A stretch of 64,000 nt of DNA. It comes from Pseudorhodoferax sp. Leaf265 (lineage in GTDB: Bacteria; Pseudomonadota; Gammaproteobacteria; Burkholderiales; Burkholderiaceae_C). Below the pieces are notes generated by a model. It had not been told where the DNA came from and did not search any database. It saw only the letters and a program-made list of their open reading frames with translations. Positions 17,327 through 28,702 of this stretch are shown in pieces. Within the stretch, counting starts at the first letter, position 1. Each line of letters starts with the position of its first letter. The stretch covers positions 660,820 to 724,819 of the forward strand of contig NZ_LMMT01000001.1 of assembly GCF_001422365.1 (NCBI RefSeq), read 5' to 3'. A program made the position numbers and the translations under genes.

Positions 17327-18009
17327 GTGAGTTTTTCGAACAGGTCCAGGATGCGCCAGCCGCGCGCCTGCGCGACCGCCCGCAGGCGGTCGTCGGGATT
17401 GGTGGCCACCGGAACCTGGACCTTCTCCAGGAGCGGCAGATCGTTGATGGAGTCGGAGTAGAAGGTGCAGTGCACGCTGTCCCAGGTCAGGCCGCGTTCC
17501 TCCAGCCAGGCCTGCATGCGCGTGACCTTGCCCTCGCGCGCCGAGGGCACGCCGCGGATCGCACCGGTGATCCAGTCGCCGCCGTCGGGCAAGGGCGCAC
17601 GCTCCAGTTGCACGGCGATCAGGTGCTCGATGCCCAGGGCCTGGGCGATCGGCGCGGTGACGAACTCGTTGGTGGCCGTGACCAGCAGCAATGTGTCGCC
17701 GCGCGCGCGGTGCAGCTCGACGAGTTCACGCGCCGCCGGCAGCAGGGCCGGCAGCACCATCTCGCGCATGAAGTCGGCATGGGCGACGGCCGCCGCCTGG
17801 GGGCCACGTTCGCGCACGGCGTCGGTGGCGAAGCGCACGTAGTCGTGGATGTCCAGCGTGCCGGCTTTGTAGTGCGCGTAGAACGCGTCGTTGCGCCGGG
17901 CAAAGGCCTCAGGGTCGGTCCAGCCGATGCGGGTGGTGTAGACGCCCCAGGCGTGGTCGGAATCGATCTGCAGCAGCGTGTGGTCCAGATCGAACAAGGC
18001 CAGGTTCAA
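17323..18009 (-). CDS. HAD-superfamily phosphatase, subfamily IB (SerB-like)
   Basis: 228 aa. Motif I LALFDLDHTLL with the two catalytic Asp, motif II TATNEF, motif III Lys near GKVTRMQAW, motif IV YSDSINDLPLLE. The start is a TTG at 18009 that overlaps the hda stop as TTGA; a much longer open frame reaching back into purM and beyond lacks any coding logic. Substrate is likely a small phosphomonoester; phosphoserine is possible but not shown. A clear paralogue lies at 51176-51871. Confidence 0.87.
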   Translation of the reverse strand: MNLALFDLDHTLLQIDSDHAWGVYTTRIGWTDPEAFARRNDAFYAHYKAGTLDIHDYVRFATDAVRERGPQAAAVAHADFMREMVLPALLPAARELVELHRARGDTLLLVTATNEFVTAPIAQALGIEHLIAVQLERAPLPDGGDWITGAIRGVPSAREGKVTRMQAWLEERGLTWDSVHCTFYSDSINDLPLLEKVQVPVATNPDDRLRAVAQARGWRILDLFEKLT

Positions 18010-18680
18010 GTGTGCTCCAGCATGGACTTGATCAGCGGAATGGTGATGGCGCGCTGCGTCTGCAGCGCGTAGCCGTCCAGATGGTCCAACAGTTGGACCA
18101 GGCTGGCGAGGTCGCGGCTGAAGCGCCGCAGCATGAAGTCCATCACCTCGTCGGGCAGGAAGATGCCGCGCGCGTCGGCCTGCTGGCGCAACACGGCGCG
18201 GCGCTCGGCCTCGGACAGCAGCTGCAGCTGGAACACATGGCCCCAGCCCAGGCGCGAACGCAGGTCGTCGCGCAGCGGCAGGTCGGCCGGCGGCAGCGTG
18301 CCGGCACCCAGCACCCAGCGCTGCAAACCCTGGGCGTTGACGAACCAGTTGAAGGCCGCGTGCTGCTGCACGGCCGAGTAGTGCTGCACGTCGTCCAGCA
18401 GCACGGCGGCCCAGTCCTCGTCGAATTCCGGGGGCTCGGCCACGCTCGGGTCGAGCCAGCCGATCTTGCCGCCCTGCTCGCGCAGTGCGGCGCGCACGGC
18501 CTCCAGCAGATGGCTCTTGCCACTGCCCTCGGGCCCCCACAAGTAGGTGGGCACCGGCGAGCGCGTGGGGCTGCCGGACCACAGCTGCAGATGCTGCAGC
18601 GCAGCCTCGTTCGGTCCGGCGAAGAAGTTCGCCAGCGTAGGGCCGGAAGCCAGACCGATGTCGAGGGCCAACTGTTGCAT
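18006..18680 (-). CDS. hda: DnaA regulatory inactivator Hda
   Basis: 224 aa, AAA+ ATPase related to DnaA domain III; with the beta clamp it stimulates ATP-DnaA hydrolysis and prevents re-initiation. The N-terminus [10 protein letters not shown] contains the QL-x-L clamp-binding type motif, then [17 protein letters not shown] (Walker A) and [11 protein letters not shown] (Walker B). Start at ATG 18680 gives the family N-terminus exactly. Divergent from purM across about 110 bp. Confidence 0.92.
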   Translation of the reverse strand: MQQLALDIGLASGPTLANFFAGPNEAALQHLQLWSGSPTRSPVPTYLWGPEGSGKSHLLEAVRAALREQGGKIGWLDPSVAEPPEFDEDWAAVLLDDVQHYSAVQQHAAFNWFVNAQGLQRWVLGAGTLPPADLPLRDDLRSRLGWGHVFQLQLLSEAERRAVLRQQADARGIFLPDEVMDFMLRRFSRDLASLVQLLDHLDGYALQTQRAITIPLIKSMLEHT

Positions 18681-18789
18681 CAAGGGGATGGAGCGAGGTA
18701 GCGGGGGGAGCCCCCGTAGAATTCGCGCGGATTTTAGTCTTCTCCGCGTACCCATTGCCCCCTGTGCCGTCGCAGGCACCCTGCCCCCC

Positions 18790-19842
<1,053 letters not shown>

Positions 19843-19843
19843 A

Positions 19844-20734
19844 CTAGGCCGACTGCCGGGCCTGCACCCAGTCCATGAAGGCCCGCAGCGCCGGGCTGAC
19901 CTGGCGCCGGCCCGGGTAGTACAGGTGAAAGCCCGGCTCGGGCGGACACCAGTCGGCCAGCGCCTGGACCAACTGGCCGGCCGCCAATGCGGGCGCCGCC
20001 ATGGCCTCGTAGATGTAGGCCCAGCCCACGCCGCCCAGCGCGGCACCCAGCGCCAGGCGCTGGTCGTCCACGGTCAGCGGGCCGGCCACATCCAGAGCCT
20101 TCGCCACCTCGCCCTTGCGGAACTGCCAGTGGTACAGCGCCCCGCTCGGGAAGCGCTGGCGCACGCAGGGGCGCACCAGCAGGTCCTCTGGCACCAGCGG
20201 CGGGGCTAGGGCCAGATCCGGCCGCGCCACCACGCAGAAGCGCTGCATGGGCCCCACAGGCACCGCCACCATGCCCTGGGGCAGGGCTTCGGGAAAGCGC
20301 ACGCCGGCATCGAAGCCGCCCGGCACGATGTCGGCCATCGCGTCCTGGCTGCTGACCTCCAGCTGGATGCCGGGATGGGCGCGCAGGAAATCGCCCAGCA
20401 GAGGTTCCAGCCACAGGCTGGCAGCGCTGCGCGGCAGGTTCAGCCGCAACGTGCCGCGCACCAGGGCCTGGAACTGGCCCACGTTGGCCAGCGCGCTGTC
20501 CAACCCGGCCAGCAGGGGCTGCAGCTCGGCCAGCAATGCGCGGCCGGCCTCGGTGGGCGCCACGCTGCGCGTGGTGCGCTGCAGCAGGGGCACGCCCAAC
20601 GACTGCTCGAGCGTGCGCACGGCCTGGCTCAGAGCCGAGGGCGAGACGTTCATGGCCTGGGCGGCCCGCCGGTAGCTGGACCATTCGGCCACGGCGGCCA
20701 GCGCGCGCAAGTGCAGGAGTTCGGGTGTGGCCAT
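19844..20734 (-). CDS. LysR-family transcriptional regulator
   Basis: 296 aa. N-terminal winged helix-turn-helix (LHLRALAAVAEWSSYRRAAQ, then SPSALSQAVRTLEQSLGVPL) and a C-terminal type 2 periplasmic-binding fold for the effector. Divergent from the aldo/keto reductase gene with 110 bp between starts, the usual arrangement for a LysR regulator and its target. Effector unknown. The ATG at 20734 matches the usual LysR N-terminus length. Confidence 0.9.
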   Translation of the reverse strand: MATPELLHLRALAAVAEWSSYRRAAQAMNVSPSALSQAVRTLEQSLGVPLLQRTTRSVAPTEAGRALLAELQPLLAGLDSALANVGQFQALVRGTLRLNLPRSAASLWLEPLLGDFLRAHPGIQLEVSSQDAMADIVPGGFDAGVRFPEALPQGMVAVPVGPMQRFCVVARPDLALAPPLVPEDLLVRPCVRQRFPSGALYHWQFRKGEVAKALDVAGPLTVDDQRLALGAALGGVGWAYIYEAMAAPALAAGQLVQALADWCPPEPGFHLYYPGRRQVSPALRAFMDWVQARQSA

Positions 20735-20844
20735 GGCAGGCAATTGTGCAGCCAGGCCGCACAGTGCGTGAACACGATGGCGGATTGTGCGCTGCAGCTT
20801 GGCGATGGATGATCCTGCCTTCAACGCACAGGAAGCTTCTTGCC

Positions 20845-21852
<1,008 letters not shown>

Positions 21853-23169
21853 TCAGCCGCCCGCGCTGCCCTCTTCCGCGCGCAGCGGCTGCGCCAGCAC
21901 CTTGTCGATGCGCCGGCCGTCCAGGTCCAGCACCTCGAACACCCAGCCCGCGCATTCGATGCGCTCGCCCGTGGCCGGCATGTGGCCCGAGACCGCCATG
22001 AGCAGGCCGGCCACGGTGTTGTAGCGGCCGCGGTCTTCCTCGGGCAATTCGTCGATGTCCAGGCGCGCCTTGAGTTCGCCGACCGGCATCAGCCCGTCCA
22101 GCAGCCAGGAGCCATCGCCGCGCGCCGTGGCCCAGGCCTCGGTCTGGGTCTCGGGCTGCAGCTCACCGGTGATGGCCTCCAGCAGGTCGCGCGGCGTCAG
22201 CACGCCCTGCACCACGCCGTATTCGTCGACCACGAAGACCATGCGCCCGGCGCGCGCGCGGAACTGCTCCAGCAGTTCCAGGCCCGACAACGTCTCGGGC
22301 ACGAAGGTGGCCGCCAGCGCGTGCGTGCCGATCAGCGCCTCGCGGTCCTGGCCGGCCAGCGCCAGCAGGCGCGCCACGCTGACGATGCCGACCACATCCT
22401 CCAGCGAGCCGCGGCACACCGGATACCAGGAGTGGCCGGCGTGCTCGGCCTCGCCGCCGGCCAGGCGCAGCGCCTCCAGCACCGGCAGGCTGGCATCGAG
22501 CCAGCCCACCTCGTCGCGCGGCACCATGATGGAAGTCAGCGGGCGCTCGTCCAGGCGGAACAGGTTGCGCACCATGCGGTGTTCGTGCGCCTCGATCACG
22601 CCGGCGTCCACGCCCTCCTCCAGGCTGGCGTCTATTTCCTCTTCGGTCACGGCGCGGTTGCCGGCCGTGTCCACGCGCAACGCAGCCAACACACCCTGCG
22701 TGCTCAGCGAGAGCAGCCGCACGAAGGGTTTGGCCACCATGGCCACCCAGGTCATGGGCCGGCTCACGAGGTGCGCCACCTTTTCGGGATGCAACTGCGC
22801 AATGCGCTTGGGCACCAGTTCGCCGAACACGATGGTCACGAAGGTGATGGCCGTGACCACCAGCGCCGTGGCCACGACGTCGGCCACGCCGGGGCCCAGG
22901 CCCAGTGCTTCCAGCCACTTGGCGACGACGCTGCTGAACGCGGCCTCGCCCAAAATGCCGTTGAGCATGCCGATCAGGGTGATGCCGACCTGCACCGACG
23001 AGAGGAAGCGCGTGGGGTTGGCCAGCAGCGCCAGGGCCGCCGCAGCGCCCTTGTCGCCACTCTCGGCCATGGCCACCAGGCGCGCCTTGCGGCTGGTGGC
23101 CAGTGCCATCTCCGACATGGCGAACACGCCGTTGAGCGCGGTCAACAGCGCGATCAGCAGGAAGTCCAT
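21853..23169 (-). CDS. CNNM/CorC-HlyC family transport protein
   Basis: 438 aa. N-terminal DUF21/CNNM membrane domain (MDFLLIALLTALNGVFAMSE and two to three further helices to about residue 160, with VFGELVPKRIA), a CBS pair (SIMVPRDEVGWLD to VLTPRDLLEAITGE) and a C-terminal CorC/HlyC domain (YNTVAGLLMAVSGHMP). Family members affect magnesium, cobalt or polyamine export. The ATG overlaps the stop of the upstream small membrane protein as TGATG, so the two form an operon. Confidence 0.9.
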   Translation of the reverse strand: MDFLLIALLTALNGVFAMSEMALATSRKARLVAMAESGDKGAAAALALLANPTRFLSSVQVGITLIGMLNGILGEAAFSSVVAKWLEALGLGPGVADVVATALVVTAITFVTIVFGELVPKRIAQLHPEKVAHLVSRPMTWVAMVAKPFVRLLSLSTQGVLAALRVDTAGNRAVTEEEIDASLEEGVDAGVIEAHEHRMVRNLFRLDERPLTSIMVPRDEVGWLDASLPVLEALRLAGGEAEHAGHSWYPVCRGSLEDVVGIVSVARLLALAGQDREALIGTHALAATFVPETLSGLELLEQFRARAGRMVFVVDEYGVVQGVLTPRDLLEAITGELQPETQTEAWATARGDGSWLLDGLMPVGELKARLDIDELPEEDRGRYNTVAGLLMAVSGHMPATGERIECAGWVFEVLDLDGRRIDKVLAQPLRAEEGSAGG

Positions 23170-23654
23170 CAGGACAGGGGCGTCGACCCGGGCAGCGGCA
23201 GGGCCACGGCGTAGGCCTTGTCCAGCGCCATCCAGGTCACGAGCACGGCACCCAGCACCATCACGCCGTACAGCATGCGGTGGATGTCCTCGCGCGGCCG
23301 CGCGATCGACCAGATCTCCTGGAACGCGCGGCCGAAGTGCGCGCGCACGCGGTCCAGCCGGCGCCGCCCGACCACGATGGAGATCTGCATGCGCTTGATC
23401 GCGAGCAGCCCGTACAGGCAGATGGTCCAGGTGATGACCACCAGCACCCAGTGCCGCACGCCTCCTTCGGTGATCGGATCGACCAACTGGTGCACGCCGG
23501 CCAGCAGCAGCGCGTAGATCACCAGCGCATAGGCACCGGCCCACCACTGTTGGCGCGTGAAGAGTTCGATGTCGGCCACGCAGGCGCCGTAGGCCATCTG
23601 CAGCTCCGAGCGGTCGATGTCACTCAGCTCTCCGAAACCCGAAGTCGAATCCAT
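23169..23654 (-). CDS. Membrane protein of unknown function
   Basis: 161 aa with three likely membrane helices (about 40-60, 67-85, 128-146) and a basic cytoplasmic loop with VVGRRRLDRVRAHFGRAF. I do not recognise a family. GGGAGG lies seven bases before the ATG. It is translationally coupled to the CNNM transporter gene, so a partner or accessory role is plausible. Confidence 0.75.
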   Translation of the reverse strand: MDSTSGFGELSDIDRSELQMAYGACVADIELFTRQQWWAGAYALVIYALLLAGVHQLVDPITEGGVRHWVLVVITWTICLYGLLAIKRMQISIVVGRRRLDRVRAHFGRAFQEIWSIARPREDIHRMLYGVMVLGAVLVTWMALDKAYAVALPLPGSTPLS

Positions 23655-23730
23655 GGCAATCCTCCCTGATGGCTGCGCAATCTACAGCATTCGGCGCCGT
23701 GTAGAGTCGCGCGTCGTTGTTGGAGAACAC

Positions 23731-24573
23731 ATGGCGTCTTATCTGATCGGGGATGTGCAGGGCTGCGACGAGCCGTTGGGCCGGCTGCTGCAGGCCATCG
23801 ATTTCTCACCCAGCCGCGACACCGTCTACGTGCTGGGCGACCTGGTCAACCGCGGCCCGGCCTCGGCCGAGGTGCTGCGCCGGCTCATGGCGCTGGAGGG
23901 CAGCGCGCGCTGCCTGCTCGGCAACCACGACATGCACCTGCTGGCCTGCGCCTGGGGCGTGCGCCGCCCGCACAAGCGCGACACGCTGGACGCCCTGCTG
24001 GCCGCGCCCGACCGCGCGGCGCTGCTGGACTGGCTGCGCTGCCAGCCGCTGGCAATCCACGAGAACGTGTCCGGCCGCGAACTGCTCATGGTGCATGCCG
24101 GCGCGCTGCCGCAATGGACGGCCGAGCGCACGGCCGCGCTGGCCGCCGAGCTGCAGGACGTGCTGAGCGGTCCGCACATCGGCGACTTCCTGCACGAGAT
24201 GTACGGCAACCAGCCCGACCGCTGGGACGACGCGCTGACCGGCAACGCGCGCCTGCGCGTGGTCATCAACGCGCTCACGCGGCTGCGCTTTTGCAGCGCC
24301 GAGGGCCAGATGGAGTTCGAGACCAAGGAAGGGGTGGGCGCGGCCCCCGAGGGCTTCATGCCCTGGTTCGAGGTGCCGGGCCGGCGCACGGCCGACGTGG
24401 CGGTGGCCTTCGGCCATTGGTCCACGCTGGGCTGGCTGGACCGTGACGACCTCTATTGCCTGGACACGGGCTGCGTGTGGGGTGGCCCGCTCAGCGCGCT
24501 GCGCGTGGGCGCCAGCGCCGCGCGGCAGGCATTGGTGCAGGTCGACTGCCCGCAGGCACAGCAACCCGGCTGA
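23731..24573 (+). CDS. apaH: Bis(5'-nucleosyl)-tetraphosphatase, symmetrical
   Basis: 280 aa. Hydrolyses Ap4A to two ADP and, in other bacteria, removes Np4 caps from RNA. Metallophosphatase motifs: YLIGDVQGC (D-x-Q in place of the usual D-x-H region of the superfamily), VLGDLVNRGP, CLLGNHDMHLL, and GHWSTLGW near the end. GGAGA six bases before the ATG. Divergent from the small membrane protein gene. Confidence 0.94.
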   Translation: MASYLIGDVQGCDEPLGRLLQAIDFSPSRDTVYVLGDLVNRGPASAEVLRRLMALEGSARCLLGNHDMHLLACAWGVRRPHKRDTLDALLAAPDRAALLDWLRCQPLAIHENVSGRELLMVHAGALPQWTAERTAALAAELQDVLSGPHIGDFLHEMYGNQPDRWDDALTGNARLRVVINALTRLRFCSAEGQMEFETKEGVGAAPEGFMPWFEVPGRRTADVAVAFGHWSTLGWLDRDDLYCLDTGCVWGGPLSALRVGASAARQALVQVDCPQAQQPG

Positions 24574-24579
24574 GGCCGG

Positions 24580-26133
24580 TCAGCCCACCGAGGTTTCCGG
24601 CTGCGCTGCGGCGGCCGGTGCCGGTGCCGGTGCCGGCGCCGGTGCCTTGAACAGCGCGGCCAGCTTGCGTCTGGGCTTGATGTTGGCCGAGACACCGCTG
24701 CGCACGGTCTCGCGCTTGCTCTCCCAACCGGGCGCGCCGGCAACCGGTGCACTCGCCTCGTAGGGCTGATTGAAGAACGGATCCTGCGCCGGAGCGGCCG
24801 AACGGCGCGGCGCGCGTTCGCGGGGTTCGGGCCGGCCACGCGGGCCGTCCATCACGTCGCGCGGATCGTCGCCGCCCCAGGCGCGGCGGCCTTCGTTGAA
24901 GCGGCCCTGCTCGCGGATGCGCGGCACGTCTTCGTCGTACTCGAAGGCCTCGATCTCGATCTTGGTCTTGATGAGCTTCTCGATCTCGGCCACCAGGCGC
25001 GCATCGTTGCCGCCGCCAGCGAAGCTGACTGCCAGGCCCGAGGCGCCGGCGCGGCCCGTGCGGCCGATGCGGTGCACGTAGTCCTCGGCGTTGAACGGAA
25101 TGTCGAAGTTGAACACTGCCGGCACGTCCTTGATGTCCAGGCCGCGCGCGGCCACATCGGTGCAGACCAGCAGGTCGACTTCGCCCTTCTTGAAGGCATC
25201 GAGTGCCTTCAGGCGCTCGTCCTGGCTGCGGTCGCCGTGCAGCGCATTGGTCTTGAGGCCTTCGCGCTCGAGCGCGCGGGCCAGCCGGGCGCAGCCCAGC
25301 TTGCTGTTGACGAACACGAAGGCCTGGCGCAGCTGGCGCTTGCGCAGCATCTGGTGCAGCGCACGGCGCTTGTTCTCGTCCGTGACGCTGTAGAAATGCT
25401 GCTCCACGGTCGACGCCGTGGCATTGGAGCGCGCCACCTCGATGGTGGTCGGATCCTGCAGGTAGCTGCCGGCCAGTCGCTTGATCTCGGGCGAGAAGGT
25501 GGCCGAGAACAACAGCGTGGTGCGCTGCTTGGGCAGGTAGGACAGGATGCGCTGCAGGTCGGGCAGGAAGCCGATGTCCAGCATGCGGTCGGCCTCGTCG
25601 AGCACCACGTACTCGACCTGGTTGAGCACCGCGTTCTTGGCCTCGATGTGGTCGAGCAGACGGCCCGGCGTGGCCACCAGAACTTCGACGCCCTTCTTGA
25701 GTTCGAGGGTCTGCGGCTTCATGTCGATGCCGCCGAACACCACCGTGCTGCGCAGCTGCGTGTACTTGGCGTACAGCTTGATCTGCTGCGCCACCTGGTC
25801 GGCCAGTTCACGCGTGGGCAGCAGCACCAGCGCGCGCACGGGGTGGCGCGCAGGCGAGGTCGAGGCGTTCTCGTGGCGCAGCATGCGTTGCAGCAGCGGC
25901 AGCGAGAAGGCCGCGGTCTTGCCGGTGCCGGTCTGGGCGGCGCCCATCACGTCGCGGCCCGTCAGCACCACCGGGATGGCCTGCGCCTGGATCGGCGTCA
26001 TGCTGCTGTAGCCCATCTCGGCCACGGCGCGCGCCAGCGGCTCGGCGAGGTTCAGCTGAGAGAAGGAAGCGGTCGGCGGTGCGGTGTCGGCGGGCGTTGC
26101 GCCTGCCTCGGGAGCGGTTGCGGAGTCGGTCAT
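24580..26133 (-). CDS. rhlE: DEAD-box RNA helicase, RhlE type
   Basis: 517 aa. Q motif region FSQLNLAEPLARAV to TPIQAQAIP, motif I AAQTGTGKTAAF, PTRELADQ, DEAD (VVLDEADRMLD), SAT (LLFSATFSPE), and HRIGRTGRAG. The C-terminal 120 residues are low complexity and basic, ending in alternating Pro-Ala encoded by five tandem GGTGCC-type hexamers at 24617-24646. Start taken at ATG 26133. Acts in RNA remodelling, ribosome assembly or cold adaptation. Confidence 0.93.
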   Translation of the reverse strand: MTDSATAPEAGATPADTAPPTASFSQLNLAEPLARAVAEMGYSSMTPIQAQAIPVVLTGRDVMGAAQTGTGKTAAFSLPLLQRMLRHENASTSPARHPVRALVLLPTRELADQVAQQIKLYAKYTQLRSTVVFGGIDMKPQTLELKKGVEVLVATPGRLLDHIEAKNAVLNQVEYVVLDEADRMLDIGFLPDLQRILSYLPKQRTTLLFSATFSPEIKRLAGSYLQDPTTIEVARSNATASTVEQHFYSVTDENKRRALHQMLRKRQLRQAFVFVNSKLGCARLARALEREGLKTNALHGDRSQDERLKALDAFKKGEVDLLVCTDVAARGLDIKDVPAVFNFDIPFNAEDYVHRIGRTGRAGASGLAVSFAGGGNDARLVAEIEKLIKTKIEIEAFEYDEDVPRIREQGRFNEGRRAWGGDDPRDVMDGPRGRPEPRERAPRRSAAPAQDPFFNQPYEASAPVAGAPGWESKRETVRSGVSANIKPRRKLAALFKAPAPAPAPAPAAAAQPETSVG

Positions 26134-26242
26134 CAAGTCCAGGGTTCAAGCGCTACCAAACAGATAGCAGGCCGGCACGCGAGGATGAGGCCGGGCAGCG
26201 ATTATCGCGCAAGGGGTGCAAACCCTTGTGACAGGTGCAGTT

Positions 26243-27337
26243 TCAGGCACTTGCGGGGATGGGGCCCACCGCCTGGCGCACGTCGCCGCACTGGGCGCGC
26301 TGGCGCAGCGCGTGCTCCATCACCACCAGCGCCAGCAGTGCCTCGACAATGGGCGTGGCGCGGATGCCCACGCAGGGGTCGTGCCGGCCCTTGGTCACCA
26401 CCTCCACGCTCTGGCCGGTGGTGTCGATGGATTCGCGCGGTGTGATGATGGAGCTGGTCGGCTTGATCGCGATGGACACGTCCAGGTCCTGGCCCGTGCT
26501 GATGCCGCCCAGCACGCCGCCGGCGTTGTTGGACAGGAATCCCTGCGGCGACAGCGAATCGCCATGCGTGCTGCCGCGCTGCGCCACGCTGCCGAAGCCG
26601 GCGCCGATCTCCACGCCCTTCACGGCGTTCAGGCCCATCATCGCGAACGCGATGTCGGCGTCGAGCTTGTCGAACAGCGGCTCGCCCAGGCCCACGGGCA
26701 TGCCGCTGGCCGTCACGCGCACGCGCGCGCCGCAGGAGTCGCCAGCCTTGCGCAGCTGGTCCATGTAGGCCTCCAGCTGCGACACGTCGGCAATGGGTGC
26801 GAAGAAGGGATTGCTCTGCACATGGTCCCAGCTCTCGAACGGGATCGCGATCTCGCCCACCTGGGTCATGCAGCCGCGGAACTGCACGCCATAGCGCTCG
26901 CGCAGCCACTTGCGCGCCACCGCACCGGCCGCCACCGTGGGCGCCGTGAGCCGGGCCGAGGAGCGGCCACCGCCGCGCGGGTCGCGGATGCCGAACTTGT
27001 GCCAGTAGGTGTAGTCGGCATGGCCGGGGCGAAAGCTCTGCGCGATCGCGCTGTAGTCCTTGCTGCGCTGGTCGGTGTTGCGGATCAGCAGCGCGATCGG
27101 CGTGCCCGTGGTGCGGCCTTCGTAGACGCCCGACAGGATCTCGACCCGGTCGGGCTCGGCGCGCTGGGTCACGTGGCGACTGGTGCCGGGGCGGCGGCGG
27201 TCCAGCTCGACCTGGATGTCGGCCTCGGACAGTTCCATGCCGGGCGGGCAGCCGTCGATCACGCAGCCGATGGCCGGACCGTGCGATTCCCCGAAGTTGG
27301 TGACTGCGAAAAGGGTGCCGAAGGTGTTGCCGCTCAT
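26243..27337 (-). CDS. aroC: Chorismate synthase
   Basis: 364 aa. Converts EPSP to chorismate with reduced FMN, last step of the shikimate pathway. Signatures: [59 protein letters not shown] and [13 protein letters not shown]. Full length, start ATG 27337. Upstream and downstream neighbours are unrelated, so probably transcribed alone. Confidence 0.96.
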   Translation of the reverse strand: MSGNTFGTLFAVTNFGESHGPAIGCVIDGCPPGMELSEADIQVELDRRRPGTSRHVTQRAEPDRVEILSGVYEGRTTGTPIALLIRNTDQRSKDYSAIAQSFRPGHADYTYWHKFGIRDPRGGGRSSARLTAPTVAAGAVARKWLRERYGVQFRGCMTQVGEIAIPFESWDHVQSNPFFAPIADVSQLEAYMDQLRKAGDSCGARVRVTASGMPVGLGEPLFDKLDADIAFAMMGLNAVKGVEIGAGFGSVAQRGSTHGDSLSPQGFLSNNAGGVLGGISTGQDLDVSIAIKPTSSIITPRESIDTTGQSVEVVTKGRHDPCVGIRATPIVEALLALVVMEHALRQRAQCGDVRQAVGPIPASA

Positions 27338-27454
27338 GGCGCGATTATCGACCAGCCCCTCGCCACGGCCGGTGGACAGCCTGGGAACGGTTCATGCTTC
27401 GCATGCAAGACACCCCTAGCCGGTGTGGAACCCCTTCACAGCGAAAGGCAAGCC

Positions 27455-27877
27455 ATGTTGGACCGCACAAGCACCAAGTTCTCCCACGTCAAGGAAGGCG
27501 ATACGCAGTACGTGAGCGGCGGATTGCGCGACTTCTTTCTCTACCGCGACCTCGGCATCGCCGACGCCACGCACGGAAAGGTGATCGCGCACCTCGTGAA
27601 GGCCAACATGGCACCAGAAACGGGCACCGGCTGGCACCGCCATGAGGCGGACTTCCAGATCGTCATCATGGTCAAGGGCTGGGCCCGCTTCATGTACGAG
27701 GACAAGGAAACCCTGGTCGAGGCCGGCGACGTGGTGCACCAGCGCCCCGGCATCCGCCACTACCTGTTCGACTATTCGCCTGACATGGAATACCTGGAGA
27801 TCGTCTCGCCGGCCGACTTCAAGTCGGTCGACGTGGAGCCGGTGTGCGAGGTACCGGCGCCCACGCCCTGGAAGTGA
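27455..27877 (+). CDS. Cupin-domain protein
   Basis: 140 aa single-domain beta-barrel. Motif 1 is GTGWHRHEADFQIVIMVKGW with two His and Glu for metal; motif 2 is AGDVVHQRPGIRHYLFDYS. Likely binds a metal or a small ligand; could be a dioxygenase-like or ligand-sensing protein, not resolvable from sequence. AAAGG precedes the ATG by about six bases. Ends 27 bp before the convergent GST gene. Confidence 0.82.
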   Translation: MLDRTSTKFSHVKEGDTQYVSGGLRDFFLYRDLGIADATHGKVIAHLVKANMAPETGTGWHRHEADFQIVIMVKGWARFMYEDKETLVEAGDVVHQRPGIRHYLFDYSPDMEYLEIVSPADFKSVDVEPVCEVPAPTPWK

Positions 27878-27904
27878 GCGTGGCAGCGGCCACGGCCGCT
27901 GCGG

Positions 27905-28564
27905 TCAGAACTCGGCGTCGAGTTCGTCGATCTCGTCGGGCTCCTTGCGGGCCTCGGCGATCCACTCCTTGAGTGCGGGCAAGGCCATCATCTGCTTGCA
28001 GTAGTCCACGCAGGCTGGCGGCAGCGGCACGTCGTAGGTCAGGAAGCGCGTGACCACCGGCGCGTACATGGCGTCGGCGATGCAAGGCTTGTCGCCGAAC
28101 AGGTACGGGCCGCCGTAGGCTTGCAGGCACTCGGTCCAGATCTCCAGGATGCGGTCCACGTCGGCCTGCGCACGCGACCAGATCTTGAAGCCAGGAAAGT
28201 GCGCCTTGATGTTCATCGGCAGCGAGGAGCGCAGCGCCGAGAAGCCCGAGTGCATCTCGCCGCAGATCGCGCGGCAGTGCGCGCGCGCGGCCTGGTCGGC
28301 CGGCAGCAGGCCGGCCTTGGGCTTGAGCTCGTTGAGGTATTCGCCGATGGCCAGCGTGTCCCACACATGCACCTTGCCGTTCTGCAGCGCAGGCACGCGC
28401 ATGGAGGACGACAGCAGCAGCATCTCGGCCTTCATCGCCGGATCGTCGGGCGAGACCACGTTCTCGTTGAACTCCAGCCCCGCCAGCCGGGCCATGAGCC
28501 AGCCACGCAAGGCCCAGGCTCCGTAGTTCTTGCTGCTGATCGTCAATACCGCCTTGGTCGCCAT
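27905..28564 (-). CDS. Glutathione S-transferase family protein
   Basis: 219 aa. N-terminal thioredoxin fold (VLTISSKNYGAWALRGWLMA; SMRVPALQNGKVHVWDTLAI holds the cis-Pro and the glutathione-binding region with D-T in place of E-S) and an all-helical C-terminal half (FGDKPCIADAMYAPVVTRFL). Start ATG 28564 with GGAGG seven bases upstream. A much longer open frame extends through the divergent phaZ and metY genes and is not real. Probably detoxification or redox related. Confidence 0.9.
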   Translation of the reverse strand: MATKAVLTISSKNYGAWALRGWLMARLAGLEFNENVVSPDDPAMKAEMLLLSSSMRVPALQNGKVHVWDTLAIGEYLNELKPKAGLLPADQAARAHCRAICGEMHSGFSALRSSLPMNIKAHFPGFKIWSRAQADVDRILEIWTECLQAYGGPYLFGDKPCIADAMYAPVVTRFLTYDVPLPPACVDYCKQMMALPALKEWIAEARKEPDEIDELDAEF

Positions 28565-28702
28565 GGGATCGCCTCCAGTGTCGGCATGTTCAGCAAACGC
28601 TGTGCCAGACATGTGACAGGCCCTGCATTGCGCCGGTCGGCGGCGCATGGCCCGCAACTTGCCTGCCTGGGTACAAACCCGATCGACTCCACGAGACACC
28701 GC

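Noticed and set aside
18702-18715. GGGGGG/CCCCC tract between hda and purM considered as a terminator
   Set aside because: The loop would be only two or three bases and the site lies upstream of both divergent genes, where termination makes no sense.
24617-24646. Tandem GGTGCC-type hexamers, considered as a repeat locus
   Set aside because: They lie inside rhlE and encode its Pro-Ala tail, a common low-complexity feature.
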